Source: Gorillibacterium massiliense (GTDB lineage Bacteria > Bacillota > Bacilli > Paenibacillales > NBRC-103111). From it: a stretch of 48,894 nt of DNA. A model generated the notes under the pieces. That model did not search any database, was not told where the DNA came from, and saw only the letters and a list, made by a program, of their open reading frames with translations. The stretch is from positions 1-48,894 of the forward strand of contig NZ_CBQR020000176.1 in assembly GCF_000455485.1 (NCBI RefSeq), given 5' to 3'. The translations under genes and the position numbers were made by a program. How positions within the stretch are numbered: the first letter of the stretch is position 1; every line of letters starts with the position of its first letter. Below are positions 1 through 6,231 of this stretch, piece by piece.

Positions 1-155
1 CGGGAGCCGCCGTCTACACGGCGGCTCTGGTGCGCACCGGCGGTGTGAGCCGGGCGGACCTCGAGACGGTGCCGTCTCTCGGCCGCCGGCTCATTCCGCC
101 GCTCACGCGCCTGCGCCTGCTCCCGCCGGCCGCGCCGCCTGATGATCGGCGCTGA
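1..155 (+). CDS. C-terminal end of a SpoVB/MurJ-like flippase (partial)
   Basis: An open frame enters from the left edge (codons in phase with base 3) and stops at TGA 153-155, giving about 50 visible residues. The tail is hydrophobic and then Arg/Leu/Pro-rich (ending PPLTRLRLLPPAAPPDDRR), as at the C-terminus of polysaccharide-biosynthesis/MATE-like flippases of the SpoVB (YabM) family. The identification leans mainly on context: in Bacillus and Paenibacillus a spoVB-like gene directly precedes the mazG/yabN gene that follows here. Such proteins move lipid-linked precursors across the membrane. The visible part is too short to be sure of the family. Confidence 0.5.
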   Translation, partial: GAAVYTAALVRTGGVSRADLETVPSLGRRLIPPLTRLRLLPPAAPPDDRR

Positions 156-340
156 TGCGGCCGCCATGGCGCACCGGACGCCGAGCTCTGGCGTCTTCGC
201 AGCCCGGCTGCCGCGGGGCTTCCCGCCCCCTGGCTTTATGGCTCCGGCCACCGCGCTCCGGTTTACGGCTCATGCCCATGGTCCCGGCACCGCTCTAGCC
301 ATCCACACTCCCAGCTGTCGTCTGGCAATTTAGCGGTTGC

Positions 341-522
341 TTGCAAAAAGTACAATTCTTTTTCCATATTTTATATTATATTGACCTTTCTCCTGCAAAA
401 AGTGCAACTGAACTCAAACCAAACCGTCAAAATCGCTTTCGTGTGCGAAATTCAGTTGCAGCTTTTGCAATTGCTCATGGCAATAGCGGACATATGGATT
501 AGCGCGGTTGTACTTTTTGCAA
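341..522. repeat. Nested inverted-repeat element upstream of mazG
   Basis: Four related T/A-rich elements lie symmetrically in the 463-bp gap before mazG. The outer arms, 341-355 (TTGCAAAAAGTACAA) and 508-522 (TTGTACTTTTTGCAA), are perfect 15-bp reverse complements. The inner arms, 394-412 (TGCAAAAAGTGCAACTGAA) and 451-469 (TTCAGTTGCAGCTTTTGCA), are reverse complements except for two positions. The four arms are also variants of one motif, TGCAAAAAGTrCAA. This could be a regulatory operator array, an RNA hairpin, or a small non-autonomous repeat. The rest of the gap, 156-340, is GC-rich with no credible gene; after about 330 the composition turns AT-rich. Confidence 0.75.
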
Positions 523-618
523 TCTAGCCAGTCATCTTATGCTGTAATGGCTGGCGACTCATTATGAATCTGATCTGCCGATTAGCTGCTATCAAGCAAT
601 TGAAGGAGGAAACGGTCT

Positions 619-2187
619 ATGGCCCCTCGTATTACCGTCATCGGTCTCGGGACCGGTGACGAAAATCAGTTGACGTTAGGCATCTGGAAGAGGATCCAGA
701 GCGCCCGACGCCTGTTTTTGCGGACGGAAGAGCATCCGGTGGTGCAGTATCTAAAGGATCACGAAATTGCTTACGAATCCTTCGACAGCATTTACGTCCA
801 AAAAGACGATTTTGAATCCGTCTATCGGACGATTGTCGACCGTCTCCTGTCGGAAGCGGAAGCTCAAGCCATGCAAATTCAATCCCAATCGGAGACAACC
901 CCGCCATCGGCACCTGCGCCAATCCAGCCGCAAGCCGCAAGCGAGATCGTCTATGCCGTGCCCGGACACCCCATGGTGGCGGAGCGGACGACGCAGCTTT
1001 TGCGGGAAGAATGCGCCACCCGCGGCATCGAACTCGCCATCATGGGGGGCGAAAGCTTTCTGGATCAAGCTTTTTTGCGCTTCGGATTTGATCCGGTCGA
1101 AGGCTTTCAGCTGTTAGATGCGGCAGAACTCCAACCCAGCCTGCTCAATCCCCGCTTGCATACGGTGATCGGTCAGGTGTATGATGTGTTCTCCGCCTCC
1201 GATGCCAAGTTGGCGCTGATGGATGCCTACCCGGACGATTATCCCGTTGTCGTCGGACATGCTCTCGGTGTCGTTGGAGAGGAACAGATCATTGAAGTGC
1301 CCCTCTATGAGCTGGACCGGGTGGAAGGCTACGGAAACCTGTCCCTCATCTGGGTGCCTCGCAGCGATCGGGATGATGTGCTGAACCGGACGTTCCACCG
1401 TCTGCACGAAATCGTTGGTATTCTACGCAGCCCCGAGGGTTGTCCTTGGGACCGGGAGCAGACCCATGCCAGCCTCCGGCAAAACCTCATCGAGGAAACC
1501 TATGAGGTGTTGGAGACGTTGGATGACGACGATCCCGACCATATGCGGGAAGAATTGGGCGACCTGCTTTTGCAGATTATGCTCCACTCCCAGATGGAGG
1601 AGGAGACCGGTGCTTTCACCGTCTTCGACGTCATTAACGAGCTTAATGAAAAGCTGATCCGCCGCCATCCTCATGTATTCGGTGAGCGTTCCGCCCAGGA
1701 TGCCGACGAAGCCCTGGCCAACTGGCAGGCTATCAAGCAGGAGGAGAAGGCGAAGCGGGGTGAAGAACCAGCCGCCGCGTCCGCCCTGGACGGGGTACCC
1801 CGGGATCTCCCGGGTCTGCTGAAAGCCTACAAGCTGCAAAAGAAGGCGGCCAAAGTCGGCTTCGACTGGGACCATATCGAGGACGTGTTGGCCAAAATCG
1901 AAGAGGAGCTTCAAGAGGTTCGCGAGGCCATCGGCGACCCCTCTCCGAATGCGGCGGATATGCGTCAGGATGAGCTGGGCGATTTGTTGTTCGCCTGCGT
2001 CAACCTTGCGCGTTTTCTCAAGGTCGACCCGGAAGAAGCCCTTTCCGGCACTAATCGTAAGTTCGTCTCCCGCTTTCGTTATATCGAAGAGCAGGTGCGA
2101 AAGTCCGGCCAAAAAATGGAAGAAACCAGTCTGGAGCAGATGGAATCCTACTGGCAGGAAGCCAAGACGGCGAAAAATCGCGAATAA
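619..2187 (+). CDS. mazG: MazG/YabN: SAM-dependent tetrapyrrole-methylase domain fused to a nucleotide pyrophosphohydrolase
   Basis: A 522-residue cytoplasmic protein. Residues 1-230 are a tetrapyrrole (corrin/porphyrin) methylase-like fold (VIGLGTGDENQLTLG at the N-terminus, VPGHPM near 115). Residues 260-500 carry MazG repeats: the first has GCPWDREQT near 274, then EETYE near 292 and EELGD near 311, the metal-binding EExxE...ExxD pattern. A second copy follows (FDWDHIED near 415, DELGD near 452). MazG enzymes hydrolyse NTPs to NMP and pyrophosphate, cleaning the nucleotide pool; the role of the methylase half in YabN proteins is not established. Residues 91-115 are a Pro/Gln/Ser/Ala-rich insert probably absent from shorter homologues. 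The start follows AAGGAGG at good spacing. Confidence 0.93.
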   Translation: MAPRITVIGLGTGDENQLTLGIWKRIQSARRLFLRTEEHPVVQYLKDHEIAYESFDSIYVQKDDFESVYRTIVDRLLSEAEAQAMQIQSQSETTPPSAPAPIQPQAASEIVYAVPGHPMVAERTTQLLREECATRGIELAIMGGESFLDQAFLRFGFDPVEGFQLLDAAELQPSLLNPRLHTVIGQVYDVFSASDAKLALMDAYPDDYPVVVGHALGVVGEEQIIEVPLYELDRVEGYGNLSLIWVPRSDRDDVLNRTFHRLHEIVGILRSPEGCPWDREQTHASLRQNLIEETYEVLETLDDDDPDHMREELGDLLLQIMLHSQMEEETGAFTVFDVINELNEKLIRRHPHVFGERSAQDADEALANWQAIKQEEKAKRGEEPAAASALDGVPRDLPGLLKAYKLQKKAAKVGFDWDHIEDVLAKIEEELQEVREAIGDPSPNAADMRQDELGDLLFACVNLARFLKVDPEEALSGTNRKFVSRFRYIEEQVRKSGQKMEETSLEQMESYWQEAKTAKNRE

Positions 2188-2284
2188 TCCAAAAAAAAAC
2201 GGGATCCTGGCAGGAAATCGGGCTTTGGGAAAGAATAGGTATCGAGGGTAGCTTTGTTTTTTATTCCAAGGAGGTATATGTCGA

Positions 2285-2557
2285 ATGAACAAAACAGATC
2301 TGATCAACAACATCGCTCAAAAAAGCGGAATGTCTAAAAAAGATGTAGAAGCGGTTCTTAACGGATTTTTCGGAGAAGTCACCAGTGCGCTGGCTGAAGG
2401 CGATAAAGTGCAACTGATCGGCTTCGGAACCTTTGAAACCCGCAAGCGCAACGGCCGCACGGGCCGCAACCCGCAAACCGGTCAAACCATCGATATTCCG
2501 GAATCCGTAATTCCGGCATTCAAAGCAGGCAACAAGCTTAAAGAAGCCGTAAAATAA
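2285..2557 (+). CDS. hup: HU-family nucleoid DNA-binding protein
   Basis: A 90-residue histone-like protein starting MNKTDLINNIAQKSGMSKK. The HU signature is clear: GFGTFETRKR near 47-56, then the flexible beta-arm with GRNPQTGQTIDIPE, and a C-terminal helix ending KLKEAVK. HU dimers bend and wrap DNA without sequence specificity. The ATG follows AAGGAGG (2268-2274) with a 10-nt spacer. Its TAA stop shares one base with the ATG of rqcP (TAATG), so the two are translationally linked. HU between mazG and rqcP is a Paenibacillus-type arrangement; in B. subtilis hbs lies elsewhere. Confidence 0.97.
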   Translation: MNKTDLINNIAQKSGMSKKDVEAVLNGFFGEVTSALAEGDKVQLIGFGTFETRKRNGRTGRNPQTGQTIDIPESVIPAFKAGNKLKEAVK

Positions 2558-2814
2558 TGCGGCTGGACAAATTTCTCAAAGTCTCCCGGCTGATCAAACG
2601 GCGCACAGTCGCCAAGGATGTATCGGATCAGGGTAGAGTTTGGATTAATGGCAAAGAAGCAAAGCCTTCCAGCACGGTGAAGCCAGGCGACGAGCTAACG
2701 GTGCAATTCGGGCAAAAGAACGTGACGGTCCGCGTAGAGCGGGTCGCCGAAAACGCCCGGAAGGAAGAGGCGGGGGAGATGTATACGCTCCTTCGCGAAG
2801 AATCGCGCCAGTAA
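2557..2814 (+). CDS. rqcP: RqcP (YabO/HslR-type) S4-domain RNA-binding protein
   Basis: An 85-residue protein that is essentially a single S4 RNA-binding domain: it opens MRLDKFLKVSRLIKRRTVAK and continues GRVWINGKEAKPSSTVKPGD. In Bacillus the equivalent, YabO/RqcP, binds 50S subunits carrying stalled peptidyl-tRNA and works with RqcH in C-terminal alanine tailing during ribosome-associated quality control; it is also related to E. coli HslR (Hsp15). It overlaps the hup stop by one base and is followed directly by a strong terminator, so hup-rqcP form the end of a transcript. No separate Shine-Dalgarno is obvious, consistent with translational coupling. Confidence 0.93.
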   Translation: MRLDKFLKVSRLIKRRTVAKDVSDQGRVWINGKEAKPSSTVKPGDELTVQFGQKNVTVRVERVAENARKEEAGEMYTLLREESRQ

Positions 2815-2827
2815 ACGAAAAAACGAA

Positions 2828-2877
2828 ACGGGTTGCCCGGCATCCAAAAAAGGATGCAAGCGGGCAGCCCGTTTTTA
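2828..2877 (+). terminator. Intrinsic terminator after rqcP
   Basis: ACGGGTTGCCCG and CGGGCAGCCCGT (one G-U pair) form a 12-bp stem, topped by a second GCATCC/GGATGC helix, then TTTTTATTT. This is a strong Rho-independent terminator separating the mazG-hup-rqcP transcript from the sporulation genes. Confidence 0.93.
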
Positions 2878-2986
2878 TTTATTCGGTGACTGAATGGATT
2901 CAGGTGCGATAAAATCAGCCGAAGATCAGGTGGAACAGGGAAGGAGCATCTTCTACCGTAGGATCAGCTTGTTCTAAACCGGGACA

Positions 2987-3017
2987 TCCCTCCATAACAA
3001 TAGACTATAGGGAGGGA
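2987..3017 (+). promoter_or_regulatory. Hairpin that could cover the yabP ribosome-binding site
   Basis: TCCCTCC (2987-2993) is exactly complementary to GGAGGGA (3011-3017), and the latter contains the Shine-Dalgarno of yabP, whose ATG is at 3024. If the transcript starts upstream of 2987, a 7-bp stem with a 17-nt loop would sequester the site. Whether it forms depends on the start point, which I cannot fix. CCATAACAAT (2992-3001) loosely resembles a sigma-E -10 element, and a start just after it would exclude the upstream arm. Confidence 0.4.
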
Positions 3018-3023
3018 CGTGCC

Positions 3024-3305
3024 ATGGTGGAACAAGTCAAGACCAAACGGCAGGAAGTGCGGATGCTGAACCGCAAGGTGTTGGAGATTACCGGCGTGCT
3101 GAATGTGGAAAGCTTTGATGCCGAAGAGTTTCTGCTGGAAACGGAGTGCGGATTTCTGACCATCAAAGGGCAAAATCTGCATATAAAAAACCTCAACCTC
3201 GAGCAGGGTCTCGTCGCGATCGAGGGTTTGGTGAACGACCTTGGCTACGTGGACGGGAACGGACAACACAAATCCAAAGGTCTGCTCGGGAAACTGTTTA
3301 AATGA
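3024..3305 (+). CDS. yabP: YabP, sporulation protein
   Basis: A 93-residue protein of the YabP/YqfC family. It has the conserved core LNRKVLEITGVLNVESFD and then EEFLLETECGFLTIKGQNLHIKNLNLEQG. In B. subtilis yabP is co-transcribed with yabQ in the mother cell under sigma-E and is a sporulation gene of unclear biochemical role. Here the start follows GGGAGGG at short spacing. The gene overlaps yabQ by four bases (ATGA), so the two are an operon. Confidence 0.93.
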   Translation: MVEQVKTKRQEVRMLNRKVLEITGVLNVESFDAEEFLLETECGFLTIKGQNLHIKNLNLEQGLVAIEGLVNDLGYVDGNGQHKSKGLLGKLFK

Positions 3306-3885
3306 CGCTCCAGGTACAGTTTCTGACCCTTGGGATGATGCTGCTGAGCGGCGCGGCTATGGGAGCTGTGTTTGATACGTACCGCGTCCTGACGGGACAG
3401 CTGCGGATTTCCCGCTGGATTCTTCCGTTTCTCGATATTTTGTATTGGATTAGCGTGACGGTGTTCGTATTTCAAATGCTGGGCGCGAGCAACCAGGGAC
3501 AGCTGCGTTTTTTTGTTTTGTCGGGCTGGTAGCCGGGGCTGTTTTATATTACCTGCTATTCAGCGGGCTGCTGATTCGTCTTGTCCTCCTGATTGTGCGG
3601 GCTGTACGTTGGACCGCCGCTCTTCTGGTTAAGATGTTTGTACTGGTAGTGGTTCGTCCGCTGCAGGGATTGCTTAGGCTGGTCGTCCTATTTTTTTCAT
3701 TTTTGGCTGCAGTCGCTGTTTTCCTTTTCAGAATTGTGCTACAATTGCTTTACCCTTTTCGGATACTGGGTGGTTGGCTATGGAAAATCACGTTAGGCAG
3801 GATCCCCTGGGTACCGCTCATGAAGAAGATCAAGACAAAAGGTATGGCCTGGATACGTAAACGACTCCGTAAATTCATTGACTGA
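3302..3885 (+). pseudogene. yabQ: YabQ, spore cortex biosynthesis membrane protein, split by a -1-type frameshift
   Basis: The first frame (3302-3532) encodes 76 residues matching the YabQ N-terminus (start MTLQVQFLTLGMMLLSGAAM, then GAVFDTYRVL and ILDILYW-like membrane helices), ending at TAG after LRFFVLSGW. The remaining half, with several hydrophobic helices and a basic tail KKIKTKGMAWIRKRLRKFID, continues without a break in the -1 frame through 3885. Near the junction are T7 at 3508-3514 and T4 at 3516-3519. One extra T would restore a full-length protein of about 194 residues, the usual YabQ size. YabQ is required for the spore cortex in B. subtilis. Possibilities: sequencing error, a real lesion, or programmed/transcriptional slippage, because T TTT TTT is in the correct phase for a -1 slip. 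The downstream frame has no good ribosome-binding site of its own. Confidence 0.85.
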
Positions 3886-3906
3886 TGGCGGGAGGTTGAA
3901 GCTGGT

Positions 3907-4227
3907 ATGCCACAAACTCCGAGTCAGCAAGCGAAGCGGATTAATAAAGCGCCTGGCAGGCGGATGAAGTTGGCAACCATCCTGACCGTCGGACTCCTTA
4001 TTCCCATCGCAATGGCTGCCTGGAACCAGTACGGGAAATTGCAGACGAATACGATGCAGCTGAATGAATTGAAAGCCGCGCTGGACAGCAAAACCAAGTC
4101 CAACGAAGAGATCAAGCGGGAACTGGACATGATGAAGGATCCCGATTACAGGCAAGAGAAAATCCGCAAAGAACTGAACGTCGCTAAAGACGGCGAGACG
4201 GTTTTCGATACACCGACAGCGCCTTGA
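3907..4227 (+). CDS. divIC: DivIC/FtsB-like septum formation initiator
   Basis: A 106-residue bitopic membrane protein: a basic cytoplasmic N-terminus (about 21 residues), one transmembrane helix near 22-40 (LATILTVGLLIPIAMAAW), an extracytoplasmic coiled coil near 45-78, and the family's conserved C-terminal motif DPDYRQEKIRKELNVAKDGE. DivIC forms a complex with FtsL and DivIB and is needed for assembly of the division septum. It follows yabQ by 21 bp and is preceded by GGGAGG with a slightly long spacer. The yabPQ-divIC order is conserved in Bacillus. Confidence 0.93.
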   Translation: MPQTPSQQAKRINKAPGRRMKLATILTVGLLIPIAMAAWNQYGKLQTNTMQLNELKAALDSKTKSNEEIKRELDMMKDPDYRQEKIRKELNVAKDGETVFDTPTAP

Positions 4228-4233
4228 AGAAAA

Positions 4234-4276
4234 CTCCCGAATCCGTATGGAATACCGTATGGGATGGGAGCTTTCT
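4234..4276 (+). terminator. Probable terminator after divIC
   Basis: CTCCC...ATCC...GTATGG pairs imperfectly with CCGTATGGGATGGGAG around an AATA loop, followed by a T-rich CTTTCTTGATTTT. The stem contains G-U pairs and a bulge, so it is weaker than others in the window. The yabR -35 box begins within its T-rich tail. Confidence 0.55.
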
Positions 4277-4304
4277 TGATTTTCGGAGGCTCTTCGGTTA
4301 TAAT
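4276..4304 (+). promoter_or_regulatory. Sigma-A promoter of yabR
   Basis: TTGATT (4276-4281), a 17-bp spacer, and TATAAT (4299-4304). This is a near-consensus housekeeping promoter, placed about 48 bp before the yabR start. Confidence 0.85.
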
Positions 4305-4352
4305 CTCCGTATCTATGTTTTTTAAATATTATGAGGAGGCACGTTATCGTTT

Positions 4353-4874
4353 ATGGCCATTGAAGTAGGCGCCAAAGTAGAAGGAAAGGTTACGGGGATC
4401 ACCCATTTCGGAGCTTTTGTGGAGCTTCCGGAAGGCGGGACCGGACTTGTGCACATTTCGGAAATCGCCGACAATTACGTTAAGGATGTCAACGATCATT
4501 TGAAGTTGGGCGATAAGGTTACAGTGAAAGTGATCAATGTGGACAAGGATGGGAAAATCGGTCTATCCATCAAGCAAGCTGTCGATAAGCCGGTTTCGGA
4601 GCAGCGTCCAGATCGTCCTGCACCTCGCGGAAACTTCGGTGAAGGAAGACGCGAAGGCGGCGGATTTGGTGGCGGCGGCGGTGGTTTCGGCGGTCGCGGA
4701 CCAGGTGGTGGCGGAGGACGTCCTTTCAAATCAGGTGCAGGCAAACCGGCCTATGGCAAGCCTTCTTTTGAAGATAAAATGTCGAAGTTTTTGAAAGATA
4801 GCGAGGAACGGATTTCCTCTTTGAAAAAGAACACCGAAGGCAAGCGCGGCGGCCGTGGAGCCAGACGCGATTGA
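4353..4874 (+). CDS. yabR: YabR-like S1-domain RNA-binding protein with a Gly-rich tail
   Basis: 173 residues. Residues 1-75 are an S1 (OB-fold) RNA-binding domain: GAKVEGKVTGITHFGAFVEL, then GTGLVHISEIAD and GKIGLSIKQA. A low-complexity region near 90-125 is rich in Gly, Arg and Phe (RGG-like repeats). The C-terminus is charged (EDKMSKFLKDSEERISSLKK) and ends in an RGG/RGAR basic tail. S1 proteins of this type (YabR, pneumococcal CvfD) bind RNA and act as post-transcriptional regulators; the exact targets here are unknown. It has its own sigma-A promoter and terminator, so it is probably monocistronic. AGGAGG lies 13 nt before the ATG, slightly far. Confidence 0.9.
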   Translation: MAIEVGAKVEGKVTGITHFGAFVELPEGGTGLVHISEIADNYVKDVNDHLKLGDKVTVKVINVDKDGKIGLSIKQAVDKPVSEQRPDRPAPRGNFGEGRREGGGFGGGGGGFGGRGPGGGGGRPFKSGAGKPAYGKPSFEDKMSKFLKDSEERISSLKKNTEGKRGGRGARRD

Positions 4875-4885
4875 TGGGAACCATA

Positions 4886-4922
4886 AACCGTAGAATGCAG
4901 ACCTTCTGCTCTACGGTTTTTT
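4886..4922 (+). terminator. Intrinsic terminator after yabR
   Basis: AACCGTAG/CTACGGTT forms the base and GCAGA/TCTGC the top of the stem, followed by TTTTTTA. Strong Rho-independent terminator. Confidence 0.92.
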
Positions 4923-4965
4923 ACTAAATCGTTTCCTATTCCCGTTAGAATTCAGGAGGAAACTC

Positions 4966-5754
4966 ATGGAGACAGAAGCTCTTGCGAAAGTGGAACAATT
5001 AGCACTTAAAAAGCACAAGATCTTCAAGCAAAGCAAGCTGCGGTACTTGTCCCGTTCGATGCTGGCCAGCATGTTCATCGGCTTTGGTGTTATCGTCGCG
5101 TTCAAGACAGGAAACTTCTTCTTTCTCGAGCATTCCCCGCTAACTTATCCGATGGCGGCCATCACCTTCGGAGCTGCAATCATCCTCATTTCGTACGGCG
5201 GCGGCGATCTGTTTACCGGAGACACGTTCTACTATACATATGCGGCGTTTCGGAAGAAGCTGCGTTGGTCGGAAGTCGTGAAACTGTGGCTCATGAGCTA
5301 CGGGGGAAATCTGTTGGGGGCTGCCGCCTTTGCATTGCTGATTTTTCTCACGGGGCTCTTTGCCGACAACTCGGTAAACGGTTTTCTGCTGAATGTTGTC
5401 GAGCACAAGATGGCCGCGCCGATATGGCAGTTGTTTTTCCGCGCGATCTTGTGTAATTGGCTGGTGTGTCTCGCGTTTTTTGTTCCAATGTTCATGAAGG
5501 CCGACGGCGCGAAAATGTTTGCGATGATGCTCTTTGTGTTCTGCTTCTTCATCTCCGGCTACGAGCACAGTATCGCCAATATGTGTACCTTTGCCATCGC
5601 TCTGGTGCTGCATCATCCGGGAACCATTTCCTTTGCCGGCGTGCTCCATAATCTCATCCCCGTTACCTTCGGCAATCTGTTCGGCGGCGCTCTGATGATG
5701 GGATGGATGTATTATTATGTGAACAAGCCTTTTCTTGATTCCGAAGAAAGTTAG
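4966..5754 (+). CDS. Formate/nitrite transporter (FNT family) channel
   Basis: A 262-residue integral membrane protein with six hydrophobic segments. It has the FNT signatures: GGGDLFTGDTFY near 80-91, FFRAILCNWLVCLAFF near 160-175, SGYEHSIANM near 204-213 with the central pore histidine, and HNLIPVTFGNLFGG near 233-246. FNT pentamers carry formate, nitrite, hydrosulfide or similar small monovalent anions across the membrane; the substrate cannot be read from sequence alone. The start follows CAGGAGGAAA. It sits between yabR and tRNA-Met, a place where Bacillus has no such gene, so it appears to be a lineage-specific insertion. No obvious promoter or terminator of its own. Confidence 0.92.
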   Translation: METEALAKVEQLALKKHKIFKQSKLRYLSRSMLASMFIGFGVIVAFKTGNFFFLEHSPLTYPMAAITFGAAIILISYGGGDLFTGDTFYYTYAAFRKKLRWSEVVKLWLMSYGGNLLGAAAFALLIFLTGLFADNSVNGFLLNVVEHKMAAPIWQLFFRAILCNWLVCLAFFVPMFMKADGAKMFAMMLFVFCFFISGYEHSIANMCTFAIALVLHHPGTISFAGVLHNLIPVTFGNLFGGALMMGWMYYYVNKPFLDSEES

Positions 5755-5780
5755 CCAAAAGCGGACGCTGCCCCTGTATC

Positions 5781-5810
5781 TTGACGGAAGATGGCCAGTC
5801 AGGATATAAT
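5781..5810 (+). promoter_or_regulatory. Sigma-A promoter for tRNA-Met
   Basis: TTGACG (5781-5786), an 18-bp spacer and TATAAT (5805-5810), 11 bp before the first base of the mature tRNA. Confidence 0.85.
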
Positions 5811-5821
5811 CGTGCTGTTGC

Positions 5822-5898
5822 GGCGGTGTAGCTCAGCTGGCTAGAGCGTTCGGTTCATACCCGAAAGGTCGGGGGTTCGATCCCCTTCGCCGCTACCA
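5822..5898 (+). tRNA. tRNA-Met (CAU), elongator type
   Basis: A 77-nt cloverleaf with encoded CCA. Acceptor GGCGGTG/CGCCGCT with G-U at the first pair; D stem GCTC/GAGC; anticodon stem TTCGG/CCGAA with loop TTCATAC (anticodon CAT); T stem GGGGG/CCCTT with loop TTCGATC. The anticodon stem lacks the three G-C pairs of initiator tRNA. The sequence is very close to the tRNA-Met found at the same place, just before spoIIE, in B. subtilis. A CAU tRNA could also be Ile2 (modified by TilS), but this body sequence fits Met. Confidence 0.95.
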
Positions 5899-5913
5899 CT
5901 TTTAACAAGACCA

Positions 5914-5938
5914 AAGTCCCGGAGACGGGGCTTTTTTA
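5914..5938 (+). terminator. Intrinsic terminator after tRNA-Met
   Basis: AAGTCCCG/CGGGGCTT (one G-U) with a GAGA tetraloop, followed by TTTTTTATT. Confidence 0.92.
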
Positions 5939-6132
5939 TTTGTGACGGGTAGGTGAAAATTCCTTTTTTTCCGGCGCCGCCTTCGGTGTTGGTCAAGTCG
6001 ACATCAGAAGCCGCCACATTTGGCTATCATCCCCCGGCTTGATTCGAGAAACCGTTGTCGGCAAATATGTGAAAACGAGGATGAAAGCAAACGCCGCCCC
6101 ATTTTAACAAGGGGGAGCCATTTCTCGCAGCG

Positions 6133-6198
6133 TGTCGGAAATTTCTTTGAAACTACCAACTCTATCTGACAAACTTTCCGATAGCGCCCTCCTATAAT
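6133..6198 (+). promoter_or_regulatory. spoIIE promoter with Spo0A-box-like sites
   Basis: CTGACA (6166-6171) and TATAAT (6193-6198) are separated by 21 bp, longer than the usual 17. Such over-long spacing is known for the Spo0A~P-activated sigma-A promoters spoIIE and spoIIG of B. subtilis. A near-consensus 0A box (TGTCGGA, consensus TGTCGAA) is at 6133-6139, another on the reverse strand at 5997-6003 (TGTCGAC), and a poorer one overlaps the -35 region (TGTCAGA, reverse strand). The rest of 5939-6231 holds no gene. Confidence 0.7.
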
Positions 6199-6231
6199 AG
6201 GGAACACTACATCCCAATAGGTGGTGGACAA

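Noticed and set aside
142-333. Short frame after the flippase end
   Set aside because: No Shine-Dalgarno; Pro/Ala/Arg-rich composition only reflects local GC content.
3595-3885. Separate membrane protein gene starting at 3595
   Set aside because: The frame is open well upstream, continues YabQ homology directly and has no ribosome-binding site, so it is the second half of yabQ.
5822-5898. tRNA-Ile2 (CAU) instead of tRNA-Met
   Set aside because: The body sequence closely matches the Bacillus elongator tRNA-Met at the same locus.
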